Part shown: positions 16,835-26,428 of the stretch, piece after piece
How the letters are laid out: every line of letters starts with the position of its first letter
How positions within the stretch are numbered: position 1 is the first letter of the stretch
From: UBA1206 sp045600105
GTDB taxonomy: Bacteria > Bacillota > Clostridia > Oscillospirales > CAG-382
Assembly: GCA_045600105.1 (NCBI GenBank)
Contig: JAZRXG010000026.1
Location: 1 to 64,000, forward strand
DNA length: 64,000 bases
Reading direction: 5' to 3'
Translations under genes and position numbers: made by a program
Notes under the pieces: generated by a model
The model's input: the letters and a program-made list of their open reading frames with translations, nothing else
What the model was told of the DNA's origin: nothing
Databases searched by the model: none

Positions 16835-17664
16835 TTTATTCTGTCAACGAGATACGGGATGGCGCTTTCGAATTCGACGCCATACCAGTTGTGATCGGGA
16901 TGCTCGCAGGTTATCTTTATGCACTCGACGGTGTAGTCGACCGCTATCTTCATGGATTCCTCAAGTCCCTTTTCGAGCGCGAGAGCGCCGAGCATTGCGG
17001 ACGCGAAGATATCGCCCGTGCCGTGGAAGCTGACGGGAAGCTTTTCGCGGTAATATTCATAGAATTTTCCGCTTTCGGAGTCGTACGCCATTGCGCCGAG
17101 CTTTCCTTCTTCAAAAGAAACGCCGGTGAGGCAGGCGACCTTCGTTCCCTTTTCGGTGAGTCTGACGAGGATATCCCTGATATAGTCTTTGTCGTAATTA
17201 TCGCCGACGTAGGGAACGTCGAGCATGAAGGAGGCTTCGGTAAGGTTGGGGACGACGATGTCCGCTTTGCCGCAGAGGTCAGCCATTTCTTTGGCAAATT
17301 CCTTAGTGAAGCCTTTGTAGAGGTTTCCGTTGTCCGCCATTGCGGGATCGGCGAAAATGAGGCTGCCGTCGGCTTTCATATCGTCGAATATCTTCGAGCA
17401 GATATCAAGCTGACGCTTTGAGCCGAGATATCCGGTATAGACTGCGGAAAACCTGATGTTTTCTTTTTTCCAATGCTCGGTTATCGGTTCGATCTCGTCC
17501 GTGAGGTCGTGGAAGGTGAAGCCGCTGAACGCGGTATGGGTCGAAAGCACCGCGGTGGGTATCACCGCCGCCTCGACGCCCATGGCGGAGATTATCGGAA
17601 GCGCCACGGTGAGCGAGCACTTGCCGACGCAGGACACGTCCTGGATGGTTACGATTCTTTTCAT
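16831..17664 (-). CDS. pdxK: Pyridoxamine/pyridoxal kinase
   Basis: A 277-residue ribokinase-fold kinase phosphorylating B6 vitamers. The N-terminal IQDVSCVGKCSLTVALPIISAMG, TAVLSTHTAFSG, YTGYLGS, DPAMADNG, PNLTEA and the catalytic loop FHGTGDIFAS (Asp general base) are those of PdxY-type kinases; a hydroxymethylpyrimidine kinase is less likely. Four-base overlap with the GNAT gene downstream and 17 bases after the DUF362 gene, inside a long leftward operon. Confidence 0.85.
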   Translation of the reverse strand: MKRIVTIQDVSCVGKCSLTVALPIISAMGVEAAVIPTAVLSTHTAFSGFTFHDLTDEIEPITEHWKKENIRFSAVYTGYLGSKRQLDICSKIFDDMKADGSLIFADPAMADNGNLYKGFTKEFAKEMADLCGKADIVVPNLTEASFMLDVPYVGDNYDKDYIRDILVRLTEKGTKVACLTGVSFEEGKLGAMAYDSESGKFYEYYREKLPVSFHGTGDIFASAMLGALALEKGLEESMKIAVDYTVECIKITCEHPDHNWYGVEFESAIPYLVDRIK

Positions 17665-17681
17665 TTATACATTCACTCCAT

Positions 17682-18839
17682 TCATTTGTCGCGGGTGAAC
17701 ATTCTGGCAGCAAGAGTGCGTTTGACCTTCATTGCGCCCTTCGGGCAGAATTCCTGGCAACAAAAACATTTTATACATTTCGTCCGGTCGATGTCGGGCT
17801 TATTGTTTTTCATCGTGATGGCTTTCGCGGGGCAGATGCGGAAACATTCGGCGCATCCGACGCAGTCGCCTTTTTTGACCTTCGGCTTGGCTTCGAGCAC
17901 TTTTTTAAGCGTTTTGCCGACGGCTCTGCCGAACACGGTCTTTGAGTCGCTCGCGAACAGGAACGACTTGTTCACGGGCAGCTTTTCGTAGTCCCCGATG
18001 ACGAGGCTTTCGTACTCGCCGTACACGTTCAGTTCGGAAGGCGACGACACGGTATAGCCGCGTCTGTACGCTTCGGCAAGCGTCGGGATATCGTCCTTGC
18101 CGAGACCAATGAGATAAGCGCAGAGCGTGTCGAGCTTGTACTGCGAATCGGCGGCGATGACGGCGCCGATATGACGCGGGCTCCCTGCCGTAGGTCCGTT
18201 GCCCTCCATTCCGACGACGGCGTCGCAGATAGTGAGGCATGGCTTGAAATATTCGTTGAGGTCGACAATCATCGACGCGAAATCTTCCTGTTTCGGATAT
18301 TTATAATGGTATTCCGGCTTCACGATCCCCGGAACGACGCCGAACATATTCTTGATGCCGGCGGACATCCCCATCATTCCGTGAGTTTTGAGCTTGCAGA
18401 AATTGATGATGTGATCCGCTTCGTCAAGATATTTGGTATAGAAAAATTCCTTTGCCGTCACCGCTTCGGGATATTCGGCTTTCACCTCGGTGCAGTCACG
18501 GTTTAGGATTGCTCCGTGTTCTTCGGCGCTTTTGACGCCCGTCACGCTGTAAATGCGGTTCATGCGGACGGTGTTGAACACGCCGCCGGGCGAGTCGCCT
18601 ATGACGACCGACGCGCCTTTTTCGACGAGGATGTCGGTGAGCGCGCAAAGCAGCACCGGGTGTACCGTCGCCGCCTTTTCGGGCTTCATCGCGGAAACGA
18701 GGTTGGCTTTTATCACCACTTTGTCGTTTCTTTTTATTTTGTTTATCCCCTCGGTGTGCGAAAGCACCTCCTCGAGGGAAGAACGGCATTTTTCATACGT
18801 ATATTCGTCGCATTTGCTGACTGAAACGTCGTATTTCAT
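17682..18839 (-). CDS. DUF362 protein with two 4Fe-4S clusters
   Basis: A 385-residue protein. The DUF362 domain (about 1-300) carries INFCKLKTHGMMGMSAGIKNMFGVVPG and the conserved DAVVGMEGNGPTAG. The C-terminus (about 310-375) is a ferredoxin domain with two motifs, CVGCAECFRICP and CIKCFCCQEFCP. Such proteins are thought to be iron-sulfur electron carriers, but no reaction is established. Its start overlaps the GDPD stop by four bases. Confidence 0.85.
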   Translation of the reverse strand: MKYDVSVSKCDEYTYEKCRSSLEEVLSHTEGINKIKRNDKVVIKANLVSAMKPEKAATVHPVLLCALTDILVEKGASVVIGDSPGGVFNTVRMNRIYSVTGVKSAEEHGAILNRDCTEVKAEYPEAVTAKEFFYTKYLDEADHIINFCKLKTHGMMGMSAGIKNMFGVVPGIVKPEYHYKYPKQEDFASMIVDLNEYFKPCLTICDAVVGMEGNGPTAGSPRHIGAVIAADSQYKLDTLCAYLIGLGKDDIPTLAEAYRRGYTVSSPSELNVYGEYESLVIGDYEKLPVNKSFLFASDSKTVFGRAVGKTLKKVLEAKPKVKKGDCVGCAECFRICPAKAITMKNNKPDIDRTKCIKCFCCQEFCPKGAMKVKRTLAARMFTRDK

Positions 18840-19657
18840 TCGATCATCCCTTTTTCGAAAATGAACGCTTTGAAGGTATCGGAAGCGTTGCCGAGGTCAT
18901 CCTTCGATCTTATCGTCCACGCGACGGGAAAGCATCCCATTGCCATTACGTAACGGAAAGAATAATACTTTTTCGCGTGAAAGTCAAGAGAAAGAAAGTC
19001 GGGTTTTGAAAGAAAATTTATGAGCATGTTTTTGAGTATGAAATCACGCAGATGAATTATGAGTTTTCGCTTTCCCGTGTTCTTGATGGCGAGCTGTCCG
19101 CGTATGACCTCGGGACGGTGCTTTTTCCACCAGCGGAGATAATAGGGGTTGAACGACTCGACGACGTATTCACCTTTATAATTTGCAAGGGCTTCGGAAG
19201 TATACGGATTGACCTCGGCGTCGAGGTCCTCGCCCTTTATCTCGATCACCATCGGGACTTTTCCGTTTACGACTTCAAGCACTTCCTCAAACGTCGGGAT
19301 GACGCAGTCGGTGCCGAGAAGGCGCAGCGAACGCAGTTCATCAAAAGTCGAGTCCTTCACGCGCAGCTTTTTGCCGCACAGCCGCGACGTGTCGTTGTCG
19401 TGAAAGACGACGAGCTTTTTGTCCTTCGTGAGCCAGACGTCGAGCTCGATCCCGTAACCCGCGTCGACCGCATTGCGGAACGAATCAAGCGAGTTTTCGG
19501 GTATCTTTTCGTTGTCGTAAAGTCCGCGGTGCGCGAAATACAGATGCTTTTCGAAAAACGGTCTGCATCGTTTCGCTTTGAGCGACGGACACATGAGATA
19601 AAGGTCAAGCAGCGCGAGGCAGAGTATGACCGAAACGATTATAATTGCAGTATACAT
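18836..19657 (-). CDS. Glycerophosphodiester phosphodiesterase
   Basis: A 273-residue protein with an N-terminal membrane helix (residues 2-22) and a GDPD TIM barrel. The catalytic FAHRGLYDN near residue 42, PENSLDSFRNAVDAGYGIELDVWLTKDKKLVVFHDND and MVIEIKG are the family's metal and acid/base residues. It should hydrolyse glycerophosphodiesters such as deacylated phospholipids. Only 3 bases separate it from the MFS gene upstream. Confidence 0.88.
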   Translation of the reverse strand: MYTAIIIVSVILCLALLDLYLMCPSLKAKRCRPFFEKHLYFAHRGLYDNEKIPENSLDSFRNAVDAGYGIELDVWLTKDKKLVVFHDNDTSRLCGKKLRVKDSTFDELRSLRLLGTDCVIPTFEEVLEVVNGKVPMVIEIKGEDLDAEVNPYTSEALANYKGEYVVESFNPYYLRWWKKHRPEVIRGQLAIKNTGKRKLIIHLRDFILKNMLINFLSKPDFLSLDFHAKKYYSFRYVMAMGCFPVAWTIRSKDDLGNASDTFKAFIFEKGMIE

Positions 19658-19660
19658 ATA

Positions 19661-20989
19661 TCAGTCTTCCACGTCGTAGGATTCGAGTGCCGAGCGTCTT
19701 TCGGGGCGGTTGTCGCCGTGACGCACGAAAAGCATGGTCACGAAGGAAGCGGCGACGAAGACGGCGGCATACGGGAACAGCGTCCAATATCCGACGTATT
19801 CGAGGAGGGATCCCGAAAGTATGGGGGTGACGACCTGAGCCGCCATTGAAAAAGTATAGTAAACGCCGGTGAATTTTCCGACGTCGGAGCCCTTGCACAT
19901 TTCAACGACCATAGGCAGCGAGTTGACGTTGATGGCAGCCCACGCGAAGCCCACGAGAACGAAAATGACGTAAAGGAGCAAGGTGGGTGTGCTTTTTGAA
20001 AGCGAAAGAAGCGCGACGGAAGCAAAGCACGCCGCAAGCAGGGCGCAGCCCGAAAGTATGGTCTTTTTTCTGCCGATGCGCGAGGAAAGTATGCCGATGG
20101 GGATATAGGATATCATCGCGCCGACCGTACCGATGAGCAGGCAGGTCGAAGCGTCGCCTTCCGCCATCTGCCATTCCTGCGTCGCAAATTTCGAAAACGC
20201 GCTTGACACGGCGTTGTATCCCATGAACCAAAGTGCTATGGAGCTGAGAATGAAAGCGAGGCTTTTTCTGACGTCTTTCGGGAGCTCCGCCTTTTTGCTT
20301 CCGTCGTCCCCGGCACATTCTTCGGGGTGCGCTTTGTCGTAGGCGATGACGTCGGCGTTATCGCGTTTTTCCTTTACCGAGAAGAAGAGCCAGATAACGG
20401 ACACGAGCATGAATGCCGCGATAATGAGCATGAGAGGCAGATAATCTATGTGAGACACGCCCTCGGTCTTGCTCGCGGGATAAAGCACTTTGATGAGAAG
20501 CAGCGCGAACGCTCCGCCTATCGCGCCCATAAGATTGATTATGGCGTTGGCTTTGGAACGGAGCGGCTTGGGGGTGAGGTCGGGCATGAGCGCGACCGCG
20601 GGAGAACGGTAGGACGCCATCGCCACGAGAAGGACGAGAAGCACGAAAATGAAAGCGAACTTTATCCATTCCGCGGGCGACGAAGCGTAAAGGTTATCCA
20701 TTACTGGAAGGAGAGAAAGAAGCACGACGGAGGCGAATGTGCCGTAAATGATGAACGGCATACGCTTGCCTATCTTGGTGTCCACTCTGTCGGAAACCGA
20801 GCCGAGAAGCGGCAGCAGGAAGAGCGCGAGCACGTTGTCTGCCGCCATGATGACGCCGGACAGCGTATCGCCTATCCCGAACGTATCACGCAGAATGAGC
20901 GGTATGGAAAAATCGTACATCTGCCAGAACGCGCAGATGCTCATGAACGCAAGCCCTATGAGAAAAGTACGCTTGTTGTTGAGTTTCAT
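19661..20989 (-). CDS. MFS transporter (SLC45/GPH-like)
   Basis: A 442-residue membrane protein with about 12 hydrophobic helices and a long central loop (about 210-240). LLGSVSDRVDTKIGKRMPFI after helix 2 and ASYRSPAVALMPDLTPKPLRSKAN after helix 4 resemble the SLC45 sucrose-type and GPH sugar carriers of clostridia. The substrate cannot be read from sequence; the GDPD gene 3 bases downstream might point to a glycerol-phosphate compound. It lies 25 bases after ahcY. Confidence 0.82.
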   Translation of the reverse strand: MKLNNKRTFLIGLAFMSICAFWQMYDFSIPLILRDTFGIGDTLSGVIMAADNVLALFLLPLLGSVSDRVDTKIGKRMPFIIYGTFASVVLLSLLPVMDNLYASSPAEWIKFAFIFVLLVLLVAMASYRSPAVALMPDLTPKPLRSKANAIINLMGAIGGAFALLLIKVLYPASKTEGVSHIDYLPLMLIIAAFMLVSVIWLFFSVKEKRDNADVIAYDKAHPEECAGDDGSKKAELPKDVRKSLAFILSSIALWFMGYNAVSSAFSKFATQEWQMAEGDASTCLLIGTVGAMISYIPIGILSSRIGRKKTILSGCALLAACFASVALLSLSKSTPTLLLYVIFVLVGFAWAAINVNSLPMVVEMCKGSDVGKFTGVYYTFSMAAQVVTPILSGSLLEYVGYWTLFPYAAVFVAASFVTMLFVRHGDNRPERRSALESYDVED

Positions 20990-21014
20990 GTTTTCTCTCC
21001 CGTTTACGTATTGT

Positions 21015-22253
21015 TTATTTCCAGCTGTTCAGATATTTATCCTGTTCGGGGGTGAGCACGTCTATGGTGCAGCCGAGGAAGTTCAGCTTTTTTTCTGCGA
21101 CTTCCCTGTCTATCTCCTCGGGTATCGGAACGACGCCCTTGAGGACTGAGTGGTTCTTTACGATGTATTTTGCCGAAAGCGCCTGGATGGCGAAGGACAT
21201 ATCCATTATCTCGGCGGGATGTCCGTCGCCCGCGGCAAGGTTGACGAGCCTGCCTTCGGCAATGACGAACAGAGTTCTGCCGTCGGGAAGTACGTAGCCG
21301 GTGATGTTCTTTCGCGCTTCGTATTCCTTTACGGCGATCTTTCTGAGATACGCGACGTCGACCTCGACGTCAAAATGTCCGGCGTTGCAGAGTATGGCGC
21401 CGTCTTTCATATTGGCAAACGAATTTTCGGTTATGACCTTACTGCATCCCGTGACGGTGACGAAGAAATCGCCGACCTTTGCCGCCTCTTCCATTTTCAT
21501 TACGGAAAAACCGTCCATTACGGCTTCAATGGCTTTGACGGGGTCGATCTCGGTGACGACCACCTTTGCTCCGAGTCCCTTGGCACGCATGGCGACGCCC
21601 TTGCCGCACCAGCCGTAGCCGGCGACGACGACGGTCTTGCCCGCCACGATGAGGTTGGTGGTCCTGTTTATGCCGTCCCAGACGGACTGACCCGTGCCGT
21701 ATCTGTTATCGAAGAAATGCTTGCATTCGGCGTTGTTGACGAGCATCATCGGAAACTTGAGTTCTCCCGCGGCGTCCATCGCCTTGAGGCGGATTATGCC
21801 GGTGGTGGTCTCTTCGCAGCCGCCGTAAACGTCGGGTATCTTTTCGGGATATTTTGTGTGTATGAGATTCACGAGGTCGCCGCCGTCGTCGATTATGACG
21901 TTGGGGCCGGCTTCGATGACCGCCGAAGTGTGACGGACGTATTCCTCGGGCGTGGCGCCGTGCCACGCGTAGACGTTGAGTCCCTCGTGGACGAGAGCCG
22001 CCGCGACGTCGTCCTGCGTCGAAAGCGGGTTGCTGCCCGTGATGTACATTTCGGCGCCTCCGTGCGAAAGCACCTCGCAGAGGTACGCGGTCTTCGCTTC
22101 AAGATGCACCGAAAGCGCGACCTTAAGTCCGGCAAACGGTTTTTCTTCGATAAAATCCTTTTCTATTCCGCGCATCAGCGGCATATTGCGTCTGACCCAG
22201 TCAATCTTGGTTTTGCCGCTTTCCCATATTTCGGGGTCTCTGATCTCACTCAT
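21015..22253 (-). CDS. ahcY: Adenosylhomocysteinase family enzyme
   Basis: A 412-residue NAD-dependent hydrolase of S-adenosylhomocysteine or a related thioether nucleoside. SVHLEAKTAYL, DDGGDLV, NNAECKHFFDNRYGTGQS and the Rossmann motif GYGWCGKGVAMRAKGLGA are clear. It is the short form without the roughly 40-residue insert of eukaryotic and many bacterial enzymes, and it lacks their long Lys-Tyr C-terminus. It overlaps by four bases with an amidohydrolase likely to be an SAH deaminase, so it may act on S-inosylhomocysteine. Confidence 0.88.
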   Translation of the reverse strand: MSEIRDPEIWESGKTKIDWVRRNMPLMRGIEKDFIEEKPFAGLKVALSVHLEAKTAYLCEVLSHGGAEMYITGSNPLSTQDDVAAALVHEGLNVYAWHGATPEEYVRHTSAVIEAGPNVIIDDGGDLVNLIHTKYPEKIPDVYGGCEETTTGIIRLKAMDAAGELKFPMMLVNNAECKHFFDNRYGTGQSVWDGINRTTNLIVAGKTVVVAGYGWCGKGVAMRAKGLGAKVVVTEIDPVKAIEAVMDGFSVMKMEEAAKVGDFFVTVTGCSKVITENSFANMKDGAILCNAGHFDVEVDVAYLRKIAVKEYEARKNITGYVLPDGRTLFVIAEGRLVNLAAGDGHPAEIMDMSFAIQALSAKYIVKNHSVLKGVVPIPEEIDREVAEKKLNFLGCTIDVLTPEQDKYLNSWK

Positions 22254-23542
22254 TTCATTCTCTCCTTAAGACGCGGTATTATCTTCGACACGCGTCTTAT
22301 TATTTCTTTTTCGTCCATTGACAAAAGCTTTCCGTTTTCCACGACGATATTTCCGCCCACGATGACGGTGTCGACCTCTGAGCCGTTCGCCGAATAGCAG
22401 AGCGACGACACAAGGTCGTTTGCCGGGACGAACGCGGGGGACTCAAGATCGAGAAGCGCGATATCGGCTTTTTTGCCTTTGGCGATGACGCCCGAATCAA
22501 GACCGAGGGCACGCGCCGCGTTGTACGTTGCCATATCGAGCACCTGCGACGCCGTTATGCAGACGGGCGAACGCTCGACGCCTTTGCTGATGAGGGACAC
22601 CGCCGCGATCTCGGCGAACAGATCGAGCGTGTTGTTGCTGCCGGCGGAGTCGGTGCCGAGACAGAGGTTTACGCCCGCGTCGTGCAGCTTCTTTATTGAA
22701 GGTATGCCGTTGCCGAGCTTCATATTGCTTCTGACGCAGAGCACGACGTTCACGTTTCGTTCGGCAAGTATGCGTATATCGTTGTCGGTGAGGTTGGCAC
22801 AGTGCGCCGCGATCACTCTGTTTCCGAAAAATCCGAGGCTGTCAAGGTATTCGACGGGAGTCATTCCCGTTTTTGCCCTGCATTCCTCAACCTCGTTCAC
22901 CGATTCGGAAAGATGGATATGAACGGGGAGCGAATGCTTTTTTGCGAGTGACGCGACTTTTTTGAGGAAGTCGGCGTCGGTCGTATATATGGCGTGAGGC
23001 GCGAGAGCGAACGACAGAGCGGGGCAGGACGAGAACGCTTCCATTTCGTCGAACGCCTGAGCGAGCCTCGTCGTTCCCGCTTCGTCATCGCCGTTGCCGA
23101 CGAGCCCGCGCGATAGCACGCATCTTATCCCCGTGTCGAGAGACGCTTTGGCGGACATCCCCTTAAACATGTGCATATCGAGATAGCAGGTCGTGCCGCT
23201 CTTCAGCATTTCAAGGCATCCCGCGAGCGACGCCTCATAAGCGTCCTCATCCGTGAGTCTGTCCTCGTTGGGCATTATGCGCTCAAACAGCCATTCGTTG
23301 AACGGAAGGTCGTCCGCGAGTCCGCGGAAGCAGGTCATGTAAGCGTGCGTATGCGCGTTGATGAGTCCGGGGATCGCCAGCTTGTTCGTTCCGTCGATGA
23401 CCTTGTCGGGCACGAAAGAAGCGTTTGATCTCGATACCGAGACGATCGTGTCGCCGTCGATGCGGATATCCGTGACGCGCGTCACGTATTTACCGTCCCC
23501 CTTGCGAATTAAGGCGGTAACATTTTTTATAAGTGTTTTCAT
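22250..23542 (-). CDS. mtaD: Amidohydrolase, likely SAH/MTA deaminase
   Basis: A 430-residue metal-dependent amidohydrolase of the TrzN/MtaD group. Zn ligands are visible in NAHTHAYM (near residue 62), HIHLSES, IAAHCANL and GTDSAGSNN. These enzymes deaminate 5'-methylthioadenosine and S-adenosylhomocysteine. The ATG at 23542 fits the family start MKTLIKN; an upstream in-frame GTG would add 5 residues. Its direct coupling (ATGA overlap) to ahcY supports SAH as substrate. First gene of the leftward operon. Confidence 0.8.
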   Translation of the reverse strand: MKTLIKNVTALIRKGDGKYVTRVTDIRIDGDTIVSVSRSNASFVPDKVIDGTNKLAIPGLINAHTHAYMTCFRGLADDLPFNEWLFERIMPNEDRLTDEDAYEASLAGCLEMLKSGTTCYLDMHMFKGMSAKASLDTGIRCVLSRGLVGNGDDEAGTTRLAQAFDEMEAFSSCPALSFALAPHAIYTTDADFLKKVASLAKKHSLPVHIHLSESVNEVEECRAKTGMTPVEYLDSLGFFGNRVIAAHCANLTDNDIRILAERNVNVVLCVRSNMKLGNGIPSIKKLHDAGVNLCLGTDSAGSNNTLDLFAEIAAVSLISKGVERSPVCITASQVLDMATYNAARALGLDSGVIAKGKKADIALLDLESPAFVPANDLVSSLCYSANGSEVDTVIVGGNIVVENGKLLSMDEKEIIRRVSKIIPRLKERMK

Positions 23543-23681
23543 TGCATTTATCACCAAAATAAATTATACACTTTTTTTCTCAAATGTCAATATGACGCTT
23601 CAATGTTGTCGCATTATGACGCAATATGACGCATTATGAATATTCCGGTCGGCAAAATTGCATTTATTTTCATATTTTGCC

Positions 23682-23710
23682 TTGACAAGACAGTTTTCGT
23701 GTGATAATAT
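23682..23710 (+). promoter_or_regulatory. Promoter of the lysine operon
   Basis: TTGACA (23682-23687) and TAATAT (23705-23710) are spaced by 17 bases and precede the riboswitch aptamer by about 10 bases. Confidence 0.85.
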
Positions 23711-23718
23711 CTATTGAC

Positions 23719-23876
23719 AGATAGAGGCGCGTCCGCGATGAGTATCTGCCGTGCTAAGTCCGCAGACATACGGCTGAAAAAGGCAAGGACGCCGAAGACG
23801 GAAAACGCTGCGGCTTTTCCGATCTGGATACGCGGATAACATCCCCGTGTCTGTCGCATTGCTGCGGAGTGCTATC
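23719..23876 (+). ncRNA. Lysine riboswitch (L box)
   Basis: The leader upstream of dapA shows the lysine aptamer landmarks: a closing helix GATAG/CTATC, AGAGG-GC followed by GATGAGTATCTGCC, then GGACGCCGAAGACGG, GGAAAACGCTGCGGCTTTTCC, and CGCATTGCTGCGGAG near the 3' strand. A GAGGCTGC/GCAGCCTC hairpin at about 23912-23937 follows, with a weak T-run, and could be the expression platform. Binding of lysine should lower expression of the downstream DAP-lysine genes. Bases 23558-23979 hold only this promoter and leader. Confidence 0.88.
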
Positions 23877-23979
23877 GCAAGGACGATTCCGTTACCGAAA
23901 TACGTTTATTGTGAGGCTGCCGTAACAAGCAGCCTCGTAACTTTATTGAAATCAATATAAACGAACGGAGAGAACAAAA

Positions 23980-24867
23980 ATGGAAAAGAAGCACATTTTC
24001 AAAGGAGCCGCGACCGCTCTTATCACCCCCTTCAACGAAAACGGTATAGATTACGAATCTTTCGGCAGACTTATCGAATTTCAGATAAACTCCGGCATCA
24101 ACGCCCTCGTCGTATGCGGTACCACCGGCGAAGCCTCGACGCTCACCGACGACGAACACCGCGACGCCATCACCTTCTGCGTCGAGAAAACAGCTCACCG
24201 CGTACCCGTCATCGCCGGTACCGGAAGCAACGACACGGCATACGCTCTCGACCTCGTGAGATGCGCCAACCGCTCGGGCGCCGACGCCGTGCTCGCAGTC
24301 ACGCCTTATTACAACAAAGCCACCCAAAAGGGGCTTATCCAGATGTATACCCAGCTCGCGGACGCTTCCGAAGTGCCTCTTATCCTCTATAACGTACCGT
24401 CAAGAACGGGTGTCAACATCGAGCCCAAGACCTACGCCGCTCTCGCGGAGCATCCCAACATCGTCGGCTTCAAGGAAGCAAACGGCAACATCTCCAAGAT
24501 AGTCGAGACCATGTCCTACGTTCACGGCAAGATGGATATGTACTGCGGCAACGACGACCAGATCGTTCCCCTCATGTCGCTCGGCGGATGCGGCGTCATC
24601 TCCGTGCTTTCCAACCTTCTCCCTGCCGAGACCAGACAGATATGCGACGAGTTCTTTGTCGGCAACGTAAAGGAATCGGCGCTTCTGCAGTATAAATATC
24701 ACTCCCTCATAGACGCTCTGTTCTCCGAGGTCAACCCGATCCCCGTCAAAGCCGCGATGAACGAAATGGGCTATTGCAGGGACATCCTCCGCCTGCCTCT
24801 CACCACGATGGACGCGGAAAAGAGAAAAGTTCTCGTAAGCATTATGAAGGAGCACGGGATCATATGA
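23980..24867 (+). CDS. dapA: 4-hydroxy-tetrahydrodipicolinate synthase
   Basis: A 295-residue aldolase condensing pyruvate with aspartate semialdehyde. The pattern GTTGEASTL, the Tyr in YNVPSRTGVN and the Schiff-base Lys in GFKEANGN identify DapA. CGGAGAG precedes the ATG. First gene after the lysine riboswitch; its stop overlaps dapB as ATGA. Confidence 0.95.
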   Translation: MEKKHIFKGAATALITPFNENGIDYESFGRLIEFQINSGINALVVCGTTGEASTLTDDEHRDAITFCVEKTAHRVPVIAGTGSNDTAYALDLVRCANRSGADAVLAVTPYYNKATQKGLIQMYTQLADASEVPLILYNVPSRTGVNIEPKTYAALAEHPNIVGFKEANGNISKIVETMSYVHGKMDMYCGNDDQIVPLMSLGGCGVISVLSNLLPAETRQICDEFFVGNVKESALLQYKYHSLIDALFSEVNPIPVKAAMNEMGYCRDILRLPLTTMDAEKRKVLVSIMKEHGII

Positions 24868-25604
24868 AGATAATACTGAACGGAGCTCTCGGCAGAATGG
24901 GTCACGAAGTCGAAGAGCTCGTGAAAAACGGTTATAAGGATATTGAGATAGGCGCGTTCTGCGACGCTCATTCCGAAACGCCCGAGGTTTATCCGGATAT
25001 CGGTTCGGTCGTGGGCAAATACGACGCGATAGTCGACTTTTCGCACCATTCCTCCTGCGCGTCTCTCTGCGATCACGCCGTAAAGACGTCCACACCGCTC
25101 GTCATCGCCACGACGGGACACACCGCAGAAGAAAAAGAAATGATAAAAGAAGCGTCGGCGAAGATCCCCGTTTTCTTCTCGCCGAATATGGCTCCCGGCG
25201 TTGCGTTCTTAAACGCGGTCGCGAAAAAAGCGGCGGCTTTCTTCAAGGGCGCCGATATCGAGATAGTCGAACGTCACCACAAAAACAAGCTTGACGCCCC
25301 GAGCGGGACCGCCAAAATGCTTGCCGAATCGATAAGCTCGGTCACCGGCGGCGATATCGTCAGCGGACGCGACGGCATCTGCCCCCGCAAAGACGGCGAC
25401 ATCGGCGTATCCGCGGTAAGAGGCGGAAACGTGAAAGGCATACACGAGATCACTTTTTACAACAAGAACGACACGTTCACCGTAACGCACACGGCTGAAA
25501 GCCGCGGTATGTTTGCCGAAGGAGCGCTTTCGGCAGCCGTATTCATCGCGGACAAAGAGCCCGGACTTTACGACATGGACGACCTTTACGGAGATATATT
25601 ATGA
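24864..25604 (+). CDS. dapB: 4-hydroxy-tetrahydrodipicolinate reductase
   Basis: A 246-residue NAD(P)H enzyme. It has the N-terminal NGALGRMGHEV, the substrate signature EIVERHHKNKLDAPSGTA and RGGNVKGIHEITFY. The overlapping start at 24864 is chosen over a longer frame because the sequence begins like DapB there and couples to dapA. The protein is slightly shorter than typical 260-270 residue DapB, with a compressed region near residues 45-65. Confidence 0.95.
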   Translation: MKIILNGALGRMGHEVEELVKNGYKDIEIGAFCDAHSETPEVYPDIGSVVGKYDAIVDFSHHSSCASLCDHAVKTSTPLVIATTGHTAEEKEMIKEASAKIPVFFSPNMAPGVAFLNAVAKKAAAFFKGADIEIVERHHKNKLDAPSGTAKMLAESISSVTGGDIVSGRDGICPRKDGDIGVSAVRGGNVKGIHEITFYNKNDTFTVTHTAESRGMFAEGALSAAVFIADKEPGLYDMDDLYGDIL

Positions 25605-26428
25605 AAATAGAATTCGTAAAAATGCACGGCTGCGGCAACGATTACATCTATATCGACTGCTTTAAGCAAAAAATAACCGATTTTGAAAAGCTGGCGGTCG
25701 AAATGTCCGACAGGCACTTCGGCATCGGCGGCGACGGCATCGTCTGCATTCTTCCGTCCGACTGCGCCGACGTCAGGATGCGTATGTTCAACGCCGACGG
25801 AAGCGAAGGCAAAATGTGCGGCAACGCGATAAGATGCGTGGGCAAATACGTTTACGACAACAACATCGTCAGGAAAAGCATGATAGCCGTCGAGACCCAG
25901 AGCGGCATCAAGGCGCTAAAGCTCACCGTCATCAACGACGTATGCGTCGGCGCTCAGGTATCGATGGGCAAAGCCGTCTTCACTCCGAAAAAGATACCCG
26001 TGCTTTCCGACAGCAGCTTCATCAATCTGTTCTGCTGCAACACCACCGCCGTTTCGATGGGAAATCCGCACTGCGTCATTTTCCGCGAAGGCGTCATGGA
26101 TATGGACATCAAGCCGCTCGCTCTCGACATACAGAACTGCGGCATCTTCCCCGAAGGCGTCAACGTCGAATTCTGCGAGATAACCAAAGACGGAAAAGTC
26201 AACCTCCGCGTTTACGAACGCGGCAGCGGCGAGACTCTCGCCTGCGGTACCGGCGCCTGCGCCACCGTAGCGGCCGCCGTCATCAACGGACTTCTCCCCG
26301 CCGAAAAGGACATAAGCGTCAATCTGCGCGGCGGTGAACTGAAGATAAGATGTGACAAAGGCTACGAAATGTTAATGACGGGTCCCGCGACCCTTGTATT
26401 TGAGGGAACTTATGAGTATAAAGATTAA
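25601..26428 (+). CDS. dapF: Diaminopimelate epimerase
   Basis: A 275-residue enzyme converting LL- to meso-diaminopimelate. It starts KMHGCGNDY and carries the catalytic cysteines in GKMCGNAIR (near residue 74) and LACGTGACA (near residue 220), both canonical, with MGNPHCV between them. ATGA overlap with dapB and a 17-base overlap with dapL show tight coupling. A second, more diverged family member is at 10236. Confidence 0.95.
   Translation: MKIEFVKMHGCGNDYIYIDCFKQKITDFEKLAVEMSDRHFGIGGDGIVCILPSDCADVRMRMFNADGSEGKMCGNAIRCVGKYVYDNNIVRKSMIAVETQSGIKALKLTVINDVCVGAQVSMGKAVFTPKKIPVLSDSSFINLFCCNTTAVSMGNPHCVIFREGVMDMDIKPLALDIQNCGIFPEGVNVEFCEITKDGKVNLRVYERGSGETLACGTGACATVAAAVINGLLPAEKDISVNLRGGELKIRCDKGYEMLMTGPATLVFEGTYEYKD

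Noticed and set aside
23880..23979. A SAM or T-box element near the divergent genes
   Set aside because: The sequence is explained by the 3' part of the lysine leader; no T-box or S-box consensus is present.
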